Positions 49,293 through 57,095 of a stretch of 64,000 bases of DNA are shown piece after piece (the stretch's first letter is position 1; every line of letters starts with the position of its first letter). Source of the DNA: Mesorhizobium_G sp050247155 (GTDB lineage Bacteria; Pseudomonadota; Alphaproteobacteria; Rhizobiales; Rhizobiaceae); assembly GCA_050247155.1 (NCBI GenBank), contig JBFWUS010000008.1, forward strand, positions 1-64,000, given 5' to 3'. Below the pieces are notes generated by a model, which was given only the letters and a program-made list of their open reading frames with translations, was not told the origin of the DNA and made no database searches. The translations under genes were made by a program, and so were the position numbers.

Positions 49293-50750
49293 ATGGCGTC
49301 GAGCCCAGCGAAGGAAAAATGGCCCAACTACGGTGAAATCACCGGTCCCATCGTGATGATCGGTTTCGGTTCGATCGGGCGCGGCACGCTGCCGCTGATC
49401 GAGCGCCATTTCAAATTCGACAAGTCGCGCATGGTAGTCATCGACCCCAGCGACGAGAACAAAAAGATCCTCGACGAGCGCGGCATCGCCTTCATCAAAT
49501 CGGCAGTCACCAAGGACAATTACAAGGACCTGCTCACCCCGCTTCTGACCAAGGGCGACGGACAGGGCTTCTGCGTCAACCTCTCGGTCGACACCGGCTC
49601 GGTCGACCTGATGCGGCTCTGCCGGAAACTCGGCGCACTCTATGTCGATACGGTGGTCGAGCCTTGGCTCGGCTTCTACTTCGACAAGAACATGAACAAT
49701 GCCGACCGCACCAACTACGCGTTGCGCGAAACGCTGCTGGCGGAGAAGCGGGACAATCCGGGCGGGCCGACGGCCGTCTCCACCTGCGGCGCCAATCCGG
49801 GTATGGTATCCTGGTTCGTCAAGCAGGCGCTGCTGAACCTTGCCAAGGATCTCGGCCTCGAATTCAAGGCACCCGGCCAAGGCGACCGCGAGGGCTGGGC
49901 CAAGTTGATGAAGAAGGCTGGCGTGAAGGGCATTCATATCGCCGAACGCGACACCCAGCGCACCAAAAAACCCAAGCCGATGAACGTGTTCTGGAACACA
50001 TGGTCGGTGGAGGGCTTTATTTCTGAGGGCTTGCAGCCGGCGGAACTCGGCTGGGGCACGCACGAAAAATGGATGCCGAAGAACGGCAAGAAACACAAGG
50101 AAGGCTGCAAGGCCGCGATCTATCTGGAGCAGCCCGGCGCGAACACCCGCGTGCGGAGCTGGTGCCCGACACCCGGCGCGCAATACGGCTTCCTGGTGAC
50201 GCATAACGAGGCGATTTCGATCGCCGATTATTTCACCGTGCGCAGCAAAAAGGATAACGTGAAATACCGGCCGACCTGCCATTACGCCTACCATCCGGCC
50301 AATGACGCGGTCCTGTCGCTGGACGAAATGTTCGGCGCAGCTGGAAAGGCGCAGCCGGTCCACCATGTGCTTGACGAAAACGAGCTGGTCGACGGCGTCG
50401 ACGAGCTCGGCGTGCTGCTCTACGGCCACGGCAAGAACGCCTATTGGTACGGCTCGCAGCTCTCGCTGGAAGAAGCCCGCAAATTGGCGCCCTACCAGAA
50501 CGCGACCGGTTTGCAGGTGACATCGGCGGTGCTGGCCGGCATGGTGTGGGCGCTGGAAAATCCGAACGCCGGTATCGTCGAGGCGGACGAGACCGACTAT
50601 CGCCGCTGCCTTGAAGTTCAGTTGCCGTATCTCGGCCCGGTCAAGGGATATTACACCAACTGGACCCCGCTGGAGGGACGGCCCGGACTTTTCCCGGAAG
50701 ACATCGACGAAAAGGACCCTTGGCAATTCCGCAACATTCTAGTGCGTTAA
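49293..50750 (+). CDS. hss: Homospermidine synthase
   Basis: NAD-dependent enzyme forming sym-homospermidine from two putrescines. 485 residues, close to the about 477-481 of characterised bacterial Hss. NAD motif GFGSIGRG at 24-31; CGANPGMVSWFVKQAL and VRSWCPTPGAQYGFLVTHNE are family blocks. The ATG at 49293 is preferred; an in-frame GTG 12 bases earlier cannot be ruled out. Works with the decarboxylase at 10.98-12.12 kb to make the main polyamine of many rhizobia. Confidence 0.95.
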   Translation: MASSPAKEKWPNYGEITGPIVMIGFGSIGRGTLPLIERHFKFDKSRMVVIDPSDENKKILDERGIAFIKSAVTKDNYKDLLTPLLTKGDGQGFCVNLSVDTGSVDLMRLCRKLGALYVDTVVEPWLGFYFDKNMNNADRTNYALRETLLAEKRDNPGGPTAVSTCGANPGMVSWFVKQALLNLAKDLGLEFKAPGQGDREGWAKLMKKAGVKGIHIAERDTQRTKKPKPMNVFWNTWSVEGFISEGLQPAELGWGTHEKWMPKNGKKHKEGCKAAIYLEQPGANTRVRSWCPTPGAQYGFLVTHNEAISIADYFTVRSKKDNVKYRPTCHYAYHPANDAVLSLDEMFGAAGKAQPVHHVLDENELVDGVDELGVLLYGHGKNAYWYGSQLSLEEARKLAPYQNATGLQVTSAVLAGMVWALENPNAGIVEADETDYRRCLEVQLPYLGPVKGYYTNWTPLEGRPGLFPEDIDEKDPWQFRNILVR

Positions 50751-50842
50751 GGCGCTGATTAGGCAACGAAATCGCCTCTTGCCTTGCTTTCTCCCTCATT
50801 TCGCGCCATGAAAACCGTGGCGGATCGAGGAGAGGTGCATCC

Positions 50843-51232
50843 ATGACTGGACCACGGATTTGGGGTATCTTCGCGGTACTGACCGCGGGAACCCTGGCGG
50901 CTGGCTGCTCAACCACTGGCGGGGGTGGCGCCGAAGCGAGAGCGCCCGCGCCGACGCACTTCGACGGTGCGTGGATGAGCGCCGACGGGATCGCGGAGTC
51001 GCGCTTTGCTGGCGGCGTGTTCACCACGGTAGCCACCGAGAACGGGAACAAGCTCGCCGACGGCAGCTATGTGTTGACCGATCAGAGAACGGCGCAGATC
51101 ACCGTGAAATCGCTGATCCGAAACACTACATCCAACGTGACCTGTTTAGCGGCCACCGAGACCCAGTTGAATTGCACCAGTTCGTCAGGCCAGACCTTTA
51201 TTCTCAACCGGAAGCCGGCAGCAGCCGCCTGA
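50843..51232 (+). CDS. omp10: Omp10-like outer-membrane lipoprotein
   Basis: 129 residues. Signal peptide and lipobox LAAGC with lipidated Cys22, then a small beta domain (FDGAWMSADGIAESRFAGG, GSYVLTDQRTAQITV and TTSNVTCLAATETQLNCTSS). This pattern matches Brucella Omp10, an outer-membrane lipoprotein and vaccine antigen. It is separated from hss by 92 bases and from the next gene by 19. Function of Omp10 is not known in detail. Confidence 0.85.
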   Translation: MTGPRIWGIFAVLTAGTLAAGCSTTGGGGAEARAPAPTHFDGAWMSADGIAESRFAGGVFTTVATENGNKLADGSYVLTDQRTAQITVKSLIRNTTSNVTCLAATETQLNCTSSSGQTFILNRKPAAAA

Positions 51233-51251
51233 CGCGGCTTGGCATACGCTG

Positions 51252-51929
51252 ATGGCGGCACTTCTTGTCGTCATCGTCTTGGCCGTGGTGTTGCTGCCGC
51301 AACTGTGGGTGCAGCACACCATCAAGCGCCATGCCGCGGAGCGCCCGGATCTACCCGGCACAGGTGCAGAGCTTGCACGACATCTGCTCAACCGTTTCGA
51401 TCTCGCGCAAGTGAAGGTGGAAGTGACCGATAAGGGCGATCACTATGATCCGCTCTCCAAGACGGTAAGGCTTCTGAAGCAGCACCATGACGGACGCTCG
51501 CTCTCGGCTGTCGCCGTCGCGGCGCATGAAGTCTCGCACGCCATCCAAGATGCTCAGGGCGACCGAACGCTGGCGCTGCGGCAGCGGCTGGCGGGCCTGG
51601 CTCAGACCACCGATCGTCTGGCGGGCGTCTTCTTCATCGCCGCGCCCTTTCTCGCCGCCCTCGCCCGCACGCCCCTGGCGCTGGTGCTGGTCATCGGGCT
51701 TGGCATCGCCCTTTTGTCCGTCCGAGTCCTGACGACGCTTGTGACACTGCCTGTCGAGGTAGACGCCTCGTTCGGCAAGGCGCTGCCGATCCTCAAGGAC
51801 GGAAATTATCTCGACGAAAGGGATATGCCGGCTGTACGCAGCGTGTTGCGGGCCGCTGCGTTCACCTATCTTGCCGGCGCTTTGATTTCGCTCATCAATC
51901 TGGCCCGCTGGGTGCGATTGCTGCGCTGA
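51252..51929 (+). CDS. Membrane zinc metallopeptidase (YugP family)
   Basis: 225 residues; N-terminal membrane helix (about 1-20), zinc motif HEVSH at His92-Glu93-His96 (AAHEVSHAIQD), and further helices at about 120-165 and 205-220, with LPVEVDASFGKAL supplying another likely ligand region. This is the YugP/Zn_peptidase_2 family of neutral zinc membrane peptidases, whose substrate is unknown. Confidence 0.87.
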   Translation: MAALLVVIVLAVVLLPQLWVQHTIKRHAAERPDLPGTGAELARHLLNRFDLAQVKVEVTDKGDHYDPLSKTVRLLKQHHDGRSLSAVAVAAHEVSHAIQDAQGDRTLALRQRLAGLAQTTDRLAGVFFIAAPFLAALARTPLALVLVIGLGIALLSVRVLTTLVTLPVEVDASFGKALPILKDGNYLDERDMPAVRSVLRAAAFTYLAGALISLINLARWVRLLR

Positions 51930-52016
51930 ATGTCAGGCGACAAATCTCACCGCTCAGCATGGAATCGCGCTAGTCGTGGAAGGTCATGACGCCGCATCAT
52001 TGTGTCCAGGAAAGCT

Positions 52017-52826
52017 ATGGCATTTCGCATCCTGTCTCTGAATGCCTGGGGCGGGCGGCTCCACGAAACCTTGCTACCCTATCTCGCAAAGGTCGACGCC
52101 GACTTGCTCTGCCTCCAGGAGGTTGTGCGCTCGCATGACGGCCCGTCGGAAACGCGATTCTACCGCGACGGACCACTGGAATTGCCACAGCGATCAGATC
52201 TGTTTGGTGAGATCGCTGCTTTGTTGCCGGGCTACGATGGTTTCTATCTTCCCACGTCGGCGGGTCCATTGTTCGCGGGCACACAAATTATGCCGGCCGA
52301 GTTTGGCATTGCGACCTTCATTCGCAAAGGTCTTCCGATCGTCGCGCAAGCGGCTGACTTCGTTCATGGCTCGTATTCGCCACACGATTGGGGGGATCAT
52401 CCCCGACCCAGGAACGCTCACTGTGTCCGTCTTTATGATCCTCGCAACCAGAGACTGGTCACTGTCGCCCATATGCATGGGCTGCGAACAAAATCTGGAA
52501 AGGACGAGTCACCGGAACGGATCGAGCAAGGCAAGGCCCTGCGGCGGTTGATCGAAAGCGTCTGGCGGCCTGGCGAGCCCCTCATCGTATGCGGCGACTT
52601 CAACGTGCTGCCTGGCAGCGCAACGTTCGATATTCTCGGCGAACTCGGCCTGCGCGACCTTGTGGTAGCGCGTGGCCACGCCGACACACGCACCTCATGG
52701 TACGAAAAGACCCCACGCTACGCGGACTACATGCTCGTGACGCCCGATGTCGAGGTGATGAGGTTCGCTGTCGTCGAACAGCCTGAGGTCTCGGACCACC
52801 GGGCGCTTGTTCTGGAGATATCTTGA
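52017..52826 (+). CDS. Endonuclease/exonuclease/phosphatase family protein
   Basis: 269 residues, EEP fold. Motifs: ILSLNAWGG (Asn), LLCLQEVV (metal Glu), VTVAHMHG, CGDFNVLPGS and the terminal SDHRALVLEI. No signal peptide is apparent, so a cytoplasmic nuclease or phosphoesterase is likely. ATG 52017 has AGGAAAGC upstream; an in-frame GTG at 52002 is less likely. The family includes nucleases and sphingomyelinase-like phosphatases, so specificity is open. Confidence 0.84.
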   Translation: MAFRILSLNAWGGRLHETLLPYLAKVDADLLCLQEVVRSHDGPSETRFYRDGPLELPQRSDLFGEIAALLPGYDGFYLPTSAGPLFAGTQIMPAEFGIATFIRKGLPIVAQAADFVHGSYSPHDWGDHPRPRNAHCVRLYDPRNQRLVTVAHMHGLRTKSGKDESPERIEQGKALRRLIESVWRPGEPLIVCGDFNVLPGSATFDILGELGLRDLVVARGHADTRTSWYEKTPRYADYMLVTPDVEVMRFAVVEQPEVSDHRALVLEIS

Positions 52827-52856
52827 CGCGTCCATCACAGTAGAATGGCCGGCGCG

Positions 52857-53315
52857 TTACAATTTCCCAAGCAGTTCCGCCAAAGTCTTGGCCTCGGCCT
52901 CCGATAGCTTGTCACCCAGATGCCGGCGGATCGCCGCGCCGTAGGTTTCCCACATTTGCGACCGCTTTTGCCGACCAGCGGCAGTGATGACCACCCACTG
53001 GCCTCGCCCATCATCGCGAAACGCCTCCCGACGCACCAATCCGTCACGCTCCAGCCGGTCGATCATGCGCGACAAGTTCGGTTGCGCGAACAGCGTACGC
53101 TGCTCGATTTCGAAGGGACGCAAACGGCCCTCCTCCGCGCGGTCAAGTTCCAGCATCACGTCGTACCAGGTCAGCGGCGGCAGTCCGGCCTGTTTCAGCT
53201 CCTGCTCGATGGCCTCGAAGATCTTCCGCTGCGAGCGCATCAGGCCGACCCAGGCGAGCTCGACGGACTCGGGGATCATTTTCGGCCGGCGGGGTGTGAA
53301 TGAAGCGTGCGCCAT
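52857..53315 (-). CDS. MarR family repressor of the GST pair
   Basis: 152 residues, winged HTH. Segments: LTWYDVMLELDRAEEGRLRP, TLFAQPNLSRMIDRLERDGLV (recognition helix) and EAFRDDGRGQWVVITAAGRQ (wing). It diverges from two glutathione S-transferase genes; two operator-like palindromes lie between (53314-53333 and 53361-53384). One covers its own start codon. It probably represses both directions and releases on an electrophile or aromatic ligand. Confidence 0.9.
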   Translation of the reverse strand: MAHASFTPRRPKMIPESVELAWVGLMRSQRKIFEAIEQELKQAGLPPLTWYDVMLELDRAEEGRLRPFEIEQRTLFAQPNLSRMIDRLERDGLVRREAFRDDGRGQWVVITAAGRQKRSQMWETYGAAIRRHLGDKLSEAEAKTLAELLGKL

Positions 53316-53333
53316 AGATGCAATTACATCTAT
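53314..53333. promoter_or_regulatory. MarR operator 1 (perfect 7-6-7 palindrome)
   Basis: ATAGATG (53314-53320) and CATCTAT (53327-53333) are perfect reverse complements around a 6-base spacer. The site overlaps the MarR start codon (53315-53313), allowing direct autorepression. Confidence 0.75.
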
Positions 53334-53360
53334 CTTGACAGCAAGCGCAAGGTCGCCTAT

Positions 53361-53384
53361 TTAGATGCATGTGAATGTATCTAA
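53361..53384. promoter_or_regulatory. MarR operator 2 upstream of gstA
   Basis: TTAGATGCA (53361-53369) and TGTATCTAA (53376-53384) form a 9-6-9 inverted repeat with one mismatch, sharing the TAGATG/ATCTA core with operator 1 at 53314. It ends 14 bases before the gstA ATG and lies downstream of a TTGACA at 53335-53340, a good position to block the GST promoter. Confidence 0.72.
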
Positions 53385-53398
53385 TCGGAGAGACCACC

Positions 53399-54025
53399 AT
53401 GAAACTTTACTACGCCCCAGGCGCCTGCTCGCTGTCGCCGCATATCGTGGCGCGCGAAGCCGGCCTCGATATCGATCTTGAACGAGTCGACATCACAAAA
53501 ATGCCGCGTCGCACCCAGTCAGGCGCCGACTATGCCTCCATCAACCCAAACCTCTACGTGCCGGCGCTGGAGTTGGACGATGGTTCCATCCTGACCGAAG
53601 TTGGGGCTATCGTGCAGTACCTGGCGGATTTGAAGCCGTCGTCCGGCCTTGCACCGATGGTGGGCGCCGTGCCGCGCTATCGCTTCATCTCCTGGCTCAG
53701 CTTCATCGCCACGGAATTGCACAAGCACTACAGCCCGTGGCTCTTTCATCCGGACTACGGCACGCAGGTGCAGGACATCGCCCGCGGCAAGATCGCCACC
53801 CGCTTGGCTCATGTCGAACGCGAATTGGCGGCCGGCGGACCGTACCTGATGGGCAAGCAGTTTACGGCGGCGGACGCCTATCTGTTCACAATCGCTGGCT
53901 GGTCTCGCTTCGTGAAGGTCGATCTCATGCCCTACCCAGCCCTTCGTGCCTTCATGGATCGCGTCGCCGCCCGACCAGCGGTGCAGCAGGCTTTGCAGGC
54001 CGAAGGCCTGAAGGCGGCGGCATGA
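53399..54025 (+). CDS. gstA: Glutathione S-transferase, beta-class type
   Basis: Conjugates glutathione to electrophiles, 208 residues. Thioredoxin-like N-domain starts MKLYYAPGACSLSPHIVARE, with the beta-class Cys10 and Ser11. Glutathione-binding segments are VPALELDDGSILTEV and the C-terminal helical domain carries FTAADAYLFTIAGWSRF. Overlaps the second GST by ATGA, and is controlled by the divergent MarR. Confidence 0.92.
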   Translation: MKLYYAPGACSLSPHIVAREAGLDIDLERVDITKMPRRTQSGADYASINPNLYVPALELDDGSILTEVGAIVQYLADLKPSSGLAPMVGAVPRYRFISWLSFIATELHKHYSPWLFHPDYGTQVQDIARGKIATRLAHVERELAAGGPYLMGKQFTAADAYLFTIAGWSRFVKVDLMPYPALRAFMDRVAARPAVQQALQAEGLKAAA

Positions 54026-54714
54026 ATAACGTCGCAAACCCCCGGCTGACCTTGGTCAGCCATCACCTTTGCCCGTACGTCCAGCGCGCCGCCATCGCGC
54101 TGGCCGAAAAAGGCGTTCCGTTCGAGCGGATCGTCGTCGACCTCGCAAACAAGCCCGACTGGTTTCTGAAGATTTCGCCACTCGGCAAAGTACCCCTGCT
54201 GATCGTACGCAAGGACGATGGCTCGGAGGCGGTCATCTTCGAAAGCGCCGTGATCTGCGAATATCTGGAGGAGACGCAAGACGGTCCCGCGCTTCACCCG
54301 ACAGATCCGCTGGAGCGTGCGCAGCATCGCGCCTGGATCGAGTTCGGGTCTTCAATTTTGGGCGACCTCTGGGGCTTCGAGACTGCCACCGATGCGTCGA
54401 CCTATGCGGCGAAGCTCGACGCCTTGACGCAAAAGTTCGCTCGCGTCGAAACGACGTTGGGATCAGGCCCTTACTTCGCCGGCGACCATTTTTCGATGGT
54501 GGACGCCGTATTCGCGCCAATCTTCCGCTATTTCGACGTGTTCGAGGCTCTTGGCATGCCTTCGATGTTCGACGCCATGCCGAAGGTGAAGGCATGGCGT
54601 GCAGCCCTGGCGCGGCGGCCGAGCGTGATCGCGGCCGTCGACGATGGTTACGGCCAAAGATTGCGGGATTTCCTGCGCGGCCATGACGCACACCTGCTCA
54701 AACTGGCTGCCTGA
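54022..54714 (+). CDS. Second glutathione S-transferase
   Basis: 230 residues, starting at the ATGA overlap. The active segment HHLCPYVQRAAIALAEKG (Cys17-Pro-Tyr-Val) and SPLGKVPLLIV resemble omega-/lignin-type GSTs that use a catalytic cysteine for deglutathionylation. Also AVIFESAVICEYLEE, the GSH-binding block. It acts in the same pathway as gstA, presumably for xenobiotic or aromatic detoxification. Confidence 0.9.
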   Translation: MNNVANPRLTLVSHHLCPYVQRAAIALAEKGVPFERIVVDLANKPDWFLKISPLGKVPLLIVRKDDGSEAVIFESAVICEYLEETQDGPALHPTDPLERAQHRAWIEFGSSILGDLWGFETATDASTYAAKLDALTQKFARVETTLGSGPYFAGDHFSMVDAVFAPIFRYFDVFEALGMPSMFDAMPKVKAWRAALARRPSVIAAVDDGYGQRLRDFLRGHDAHLLKLAA

Positions 54715-54850
54715 CACGGCGTAAGAGTGATCGTCCGGTTGCCGGCGCGAGCACAAATCACTCCTCGAAATGGCGCAAGGCGGATTCATGTCGGCTTGCG
54801 CGCTTCACTGCCCATTGCGATAGTGCCGCCGCACTTGCGGGGAGGACTTT

Positions 54851-56104
54851 ATGGGCTTGCATTTCGACAGTTCCGAAACCCGTAGGGTTACGGATCGCGA
54901 AGCAGCCTTGTTCGCCGCCTTGCCCGATTTTCTTGCTGAGGCGACTGCCGCAGCGCCTGGTTTGGCAAAGTGGCTGGACGGCATCGATCTCAGCCGCGTT
55001 AACGACCGCGCCGGGTTGGCAAAACTGCCTGTGCTCCGCAAAGCCGATCTGATGCAGTTTCAGGCTGCCGATCCGCCCTTTGGCGGCTTTGTCGACCAAA
55101 GAGCGCTCAAGCATGGGCGCGTTTTTCTCTCGCCCGGACCAATCTGGGAACCACAAGGCCTGGGGTCGGACCCATTCTCCAGTGCGCGGGCGCTCCATGC
55201 CGCCGGCATTCGCGCCGGCGATATCGTTCACAATTGTTTCGCTTACCACATGACGCCCGGAGGTTTCGTCATCGACGAGGGCGCGCGGGCGATGGGATGC
55301 CTGGTTTTTCCGGCCGGCACCGGCAACACGGATATGCAGGTCGACGCCGCGGCGGCGCTGAGGCCAAAAATTTATGCTGGCACGCCGGATTTCCTGAAAG
55401 TTATCCTTGACCGTGCCGCCGAGCTGGGCAGGGACGTGTCGTCTTACAAGATCGGCCTGGTGTCCGGCGGCGCGCTGTTTCCCTCGCTGCGCGAAGAGTA
55501 CAAACGGCGTGGCATCACCGTGCTGCAAGCGTACGCGACCGCCGACCTCGGCGTCATCGCCTATGAAAGCGCCGACGAAAATGGGCATCCGCATGACGGC
55601 ATGATCGTCAACGAAAGCATCATCGTCGAAATCGTGCGCCCCGGCACCGGCGATCCTGTGCCGGATGGCGAAGTCGGCGAACTGGTCGTCACGACGTTCA
55701 ACCCCGCCTATCCGCTTATCCGATTCGGGACCGGCGACCTCTCCGCCGTGCTGCCGGGCCAATCGCCCTGCGGGCGCACCAACACGCGCATCAAGGGCTG
55801 GCTCGGCCGCGCCGACCAGCGCACCAAGGTGAAAGGTATGTTCGTCGACCCGAAGCAGGTAGCGGAGGTGTTGAAACGGCATCCCGAAATCAGCCGGGCA
55901 CGCCTCGTGGTCGCGCGTGACGGCGAACAGGACGCGATGACGTTGCTGGTCGCAGCAACCGACGGCACACAACTTGACATAAAGGCTATCGCCGCCACCT
56001 TGCGGGACGCCACGAAGCTGGGCGGAACGGTGGAACTGGTCGAAGCCGCTACCCTGCCCAACGACGGCAAGGTGATCTCGGACGAGCGGGATTATTCGAA
56101 ATAG
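54851..56104 (+). CDS. PaaK-like adenylate-forming enzyme
   Basis: 417 residues. Similar to phenylacetate-CoA ligase: LPVLRKADLMQFQ, then PGPIWEPQGLGSDPFSSARA in the nucleotide-binding region, YKIGLVSGGALFPSLREEY, LQAYATADLGVIAYE, FGTGDLSAVLPG with the conserved Asp, and GRADQRTKVKGMFVDPKQV in the C-domain. It would activate an organic acid to an acyl-AMP and, probably, an acyl-CoA. The substrate may be aromatic given the GST/MarR neighbours; that is inference. Confidence 0.85.
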   Translation: MGLHFDSSETRRVTDREAALFAALPDFLAEATAAAPGLAKWLDGIDLSRVNDRAGLAKLPVLRKADLMQFQAADPPFGGFVDQRALKHGRVFLSPGPIWEPQGLGSDPFSSARALHAAGIRAGDIVHNCFAYHMTPGGFVIDEGARAMGCLVFPAGTGNTDMQVDAAAALRPKIYAGTPDFLKVILDRAAELGRDVSSYKIGLVSGGALFPSLREEYKRRGITVLQAYATADLGVIAYESADENGHPHDGMIVNESIIVEIVRPGTGDPVPDGEVGELVVTTFNPAYPLIRFGTGDLSAVLPGQSPCGRTNTRIKGWLGRADQRTKVKGMFVDPKQVAEVLKRHPEISRARLVVARDGEQDAMTLLVAATDGTQLDIKAIAATLRDATKLGGTVELVEAATLPNDGKVISDERDYSK

Positions 56105-56120
56105 GCTGCAGCCGCCAAGG

Positions 56121-56150
56121 CTTGTACGCATTATGTACGTACGTTATATA
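56121..56150. promoter_or_regulatory. GTACGTAC palindrome before the DUF1778/GNAT pair
   Basis: A GTACGTAC palindrome (56135-56142) with an extra GTACG half-site at 56124 precedes the antitoxin ATG by about 27 bases. It is likely the operator of the RHH-like antitoxin. Confidence 0.4.
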
Positions 56151-56168
56151 GCCTTCAGGAGATTTGCC

Positions 56169-56447
56169 ATGCCCAGACCGGTCAGCGAAAAAACGGATCG
56201 CTTCAACATTCGCATCCCGCCCGTGCAGAAGGCGATGATCGCAAGGGCTGCCGCATTGTCGAACAAGGATATGACGGATTTCATTCTGGAAAAAATTGTG
56301 CCCGAGGCAGCCGCCGTCATCGAGGCCGCGGAGGTGGTGAAGGTGAGGGATCGCGATTTCCTGCGCATCCTCGATCTGCTTGAAAACCCGCCGAAACCCA
56401 ACGCCAAATTGCGGGCAGCGATTTCCGCTTTGCCGCGCACTCTATGA
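56169..56447 (+). CDS. DUF1778 antitoxin (TacA/AtaR-like)
   Basis: 92 residues with the RHH-like DUF1778 fold: RFNIRIPPVQKAMIARAAAL and MTDFILEKIVPEAAAVI. ATG 56169 follows AGGAG; an earlier in-frame start is possible but adds 12 unrelated residues. It neutralises the GNAT toxin encoded immediately downstream with a 4-base overlap. Confidence 0.87.
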   Translation: MPRPVSEKTDRFNIRIPPVQKAMIARAAALSNKDMTDFILEKIVPEAAAVIEAAEVVKVRDRDFLRILDLLENPPKPNAKLRAAISALPRTL

Positions 56448-56971
56448 CGCTGCCGTCCTGGCACGAGGAACCGATCGCAAAATCGCATGATCGCGCCTCT
56501 TTCGACTGCGGCGATCTGCAAATGAATAGTTTTCTCCTGCGTTTCGCCCGCCAAAGTCATGAGCAGAACGCGGCGAAAACTTTCTGTGCGATCGATGACG
56601 TCGAGCCTACCAGGATTCTTGGGTTTTATACCATCACGCCATCTGCCGTAACGCACGACAAAGTGCCTTCTGCCATGACGAAAGGGCTTGCCCGACATGA
56701 GGTATCCGGCTTCAGACTGGCCCGTCTCGCCACAGACCTCGCGGTTGCCGGGCAGGGTCTGGGTGGGCAACTTCTTGCGGTGGCCGCACTGCGCTGCCTG
56801 CGGCTTGCCGGAGAAGGCGGGGGTACACTGCTTATCATCGACGCCAAAAGCGATCGCGCGGCTAGCTGGTATGCAGGCTATGGAGCCGCGCCTTTGATTG
56901 GCAGGCCTTTGACGCTCGTCATGCCTCTGGCCACCTTCGCCGACGACCTCAGATCGCGAGGTCTGCTTTAG
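56444..56971 (+). CDS. GNAT toxin (TacT/AtaT-like)
   Basis: 175 residues: FDCGDLQMNSFLLRFARQSH, FYTITPSAV, HEVSGFRLARLATDLAVAGQGLGGQLL with the acetyl-CoA Gly loop, then GTLLIIDAKSDRAASWYAGYGA, and the conserved Tyr for catalysis in YAGYG. TacT-type GNATs acetylate aminoacyl-tRNA amino groups and stop translation. It overlaps the antitoxin by ATGA. Confidence 0.88.
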   Translation: MTLPSWHEEPIAKSHDRASFDCGDLQMNSFLLRFARQSHEQNAAKTFCAIDDVEPTRILGFYTITPSAVTHDKVPSAMTKGLARHEVSGFRLARLATDLAVAGQGLGGQLLAVAALRCLRLAGEGGGTLLIIDAKSDRAASWYAGYGAAPLIGRPLTLVMPLATFADDLRSRGLL

Positions 56972-57095
56972 GCATCTGGCCCGATTCCGCTTGCAACAGA
57001 CTTTGCCGAATGGAAACATGTGTTTGAGCGGGCGTCGCCAAACCGACATCGAAGAGCGGTAGATGCCCGGTAGAAATTTGCTTGGGAGACTTTCG

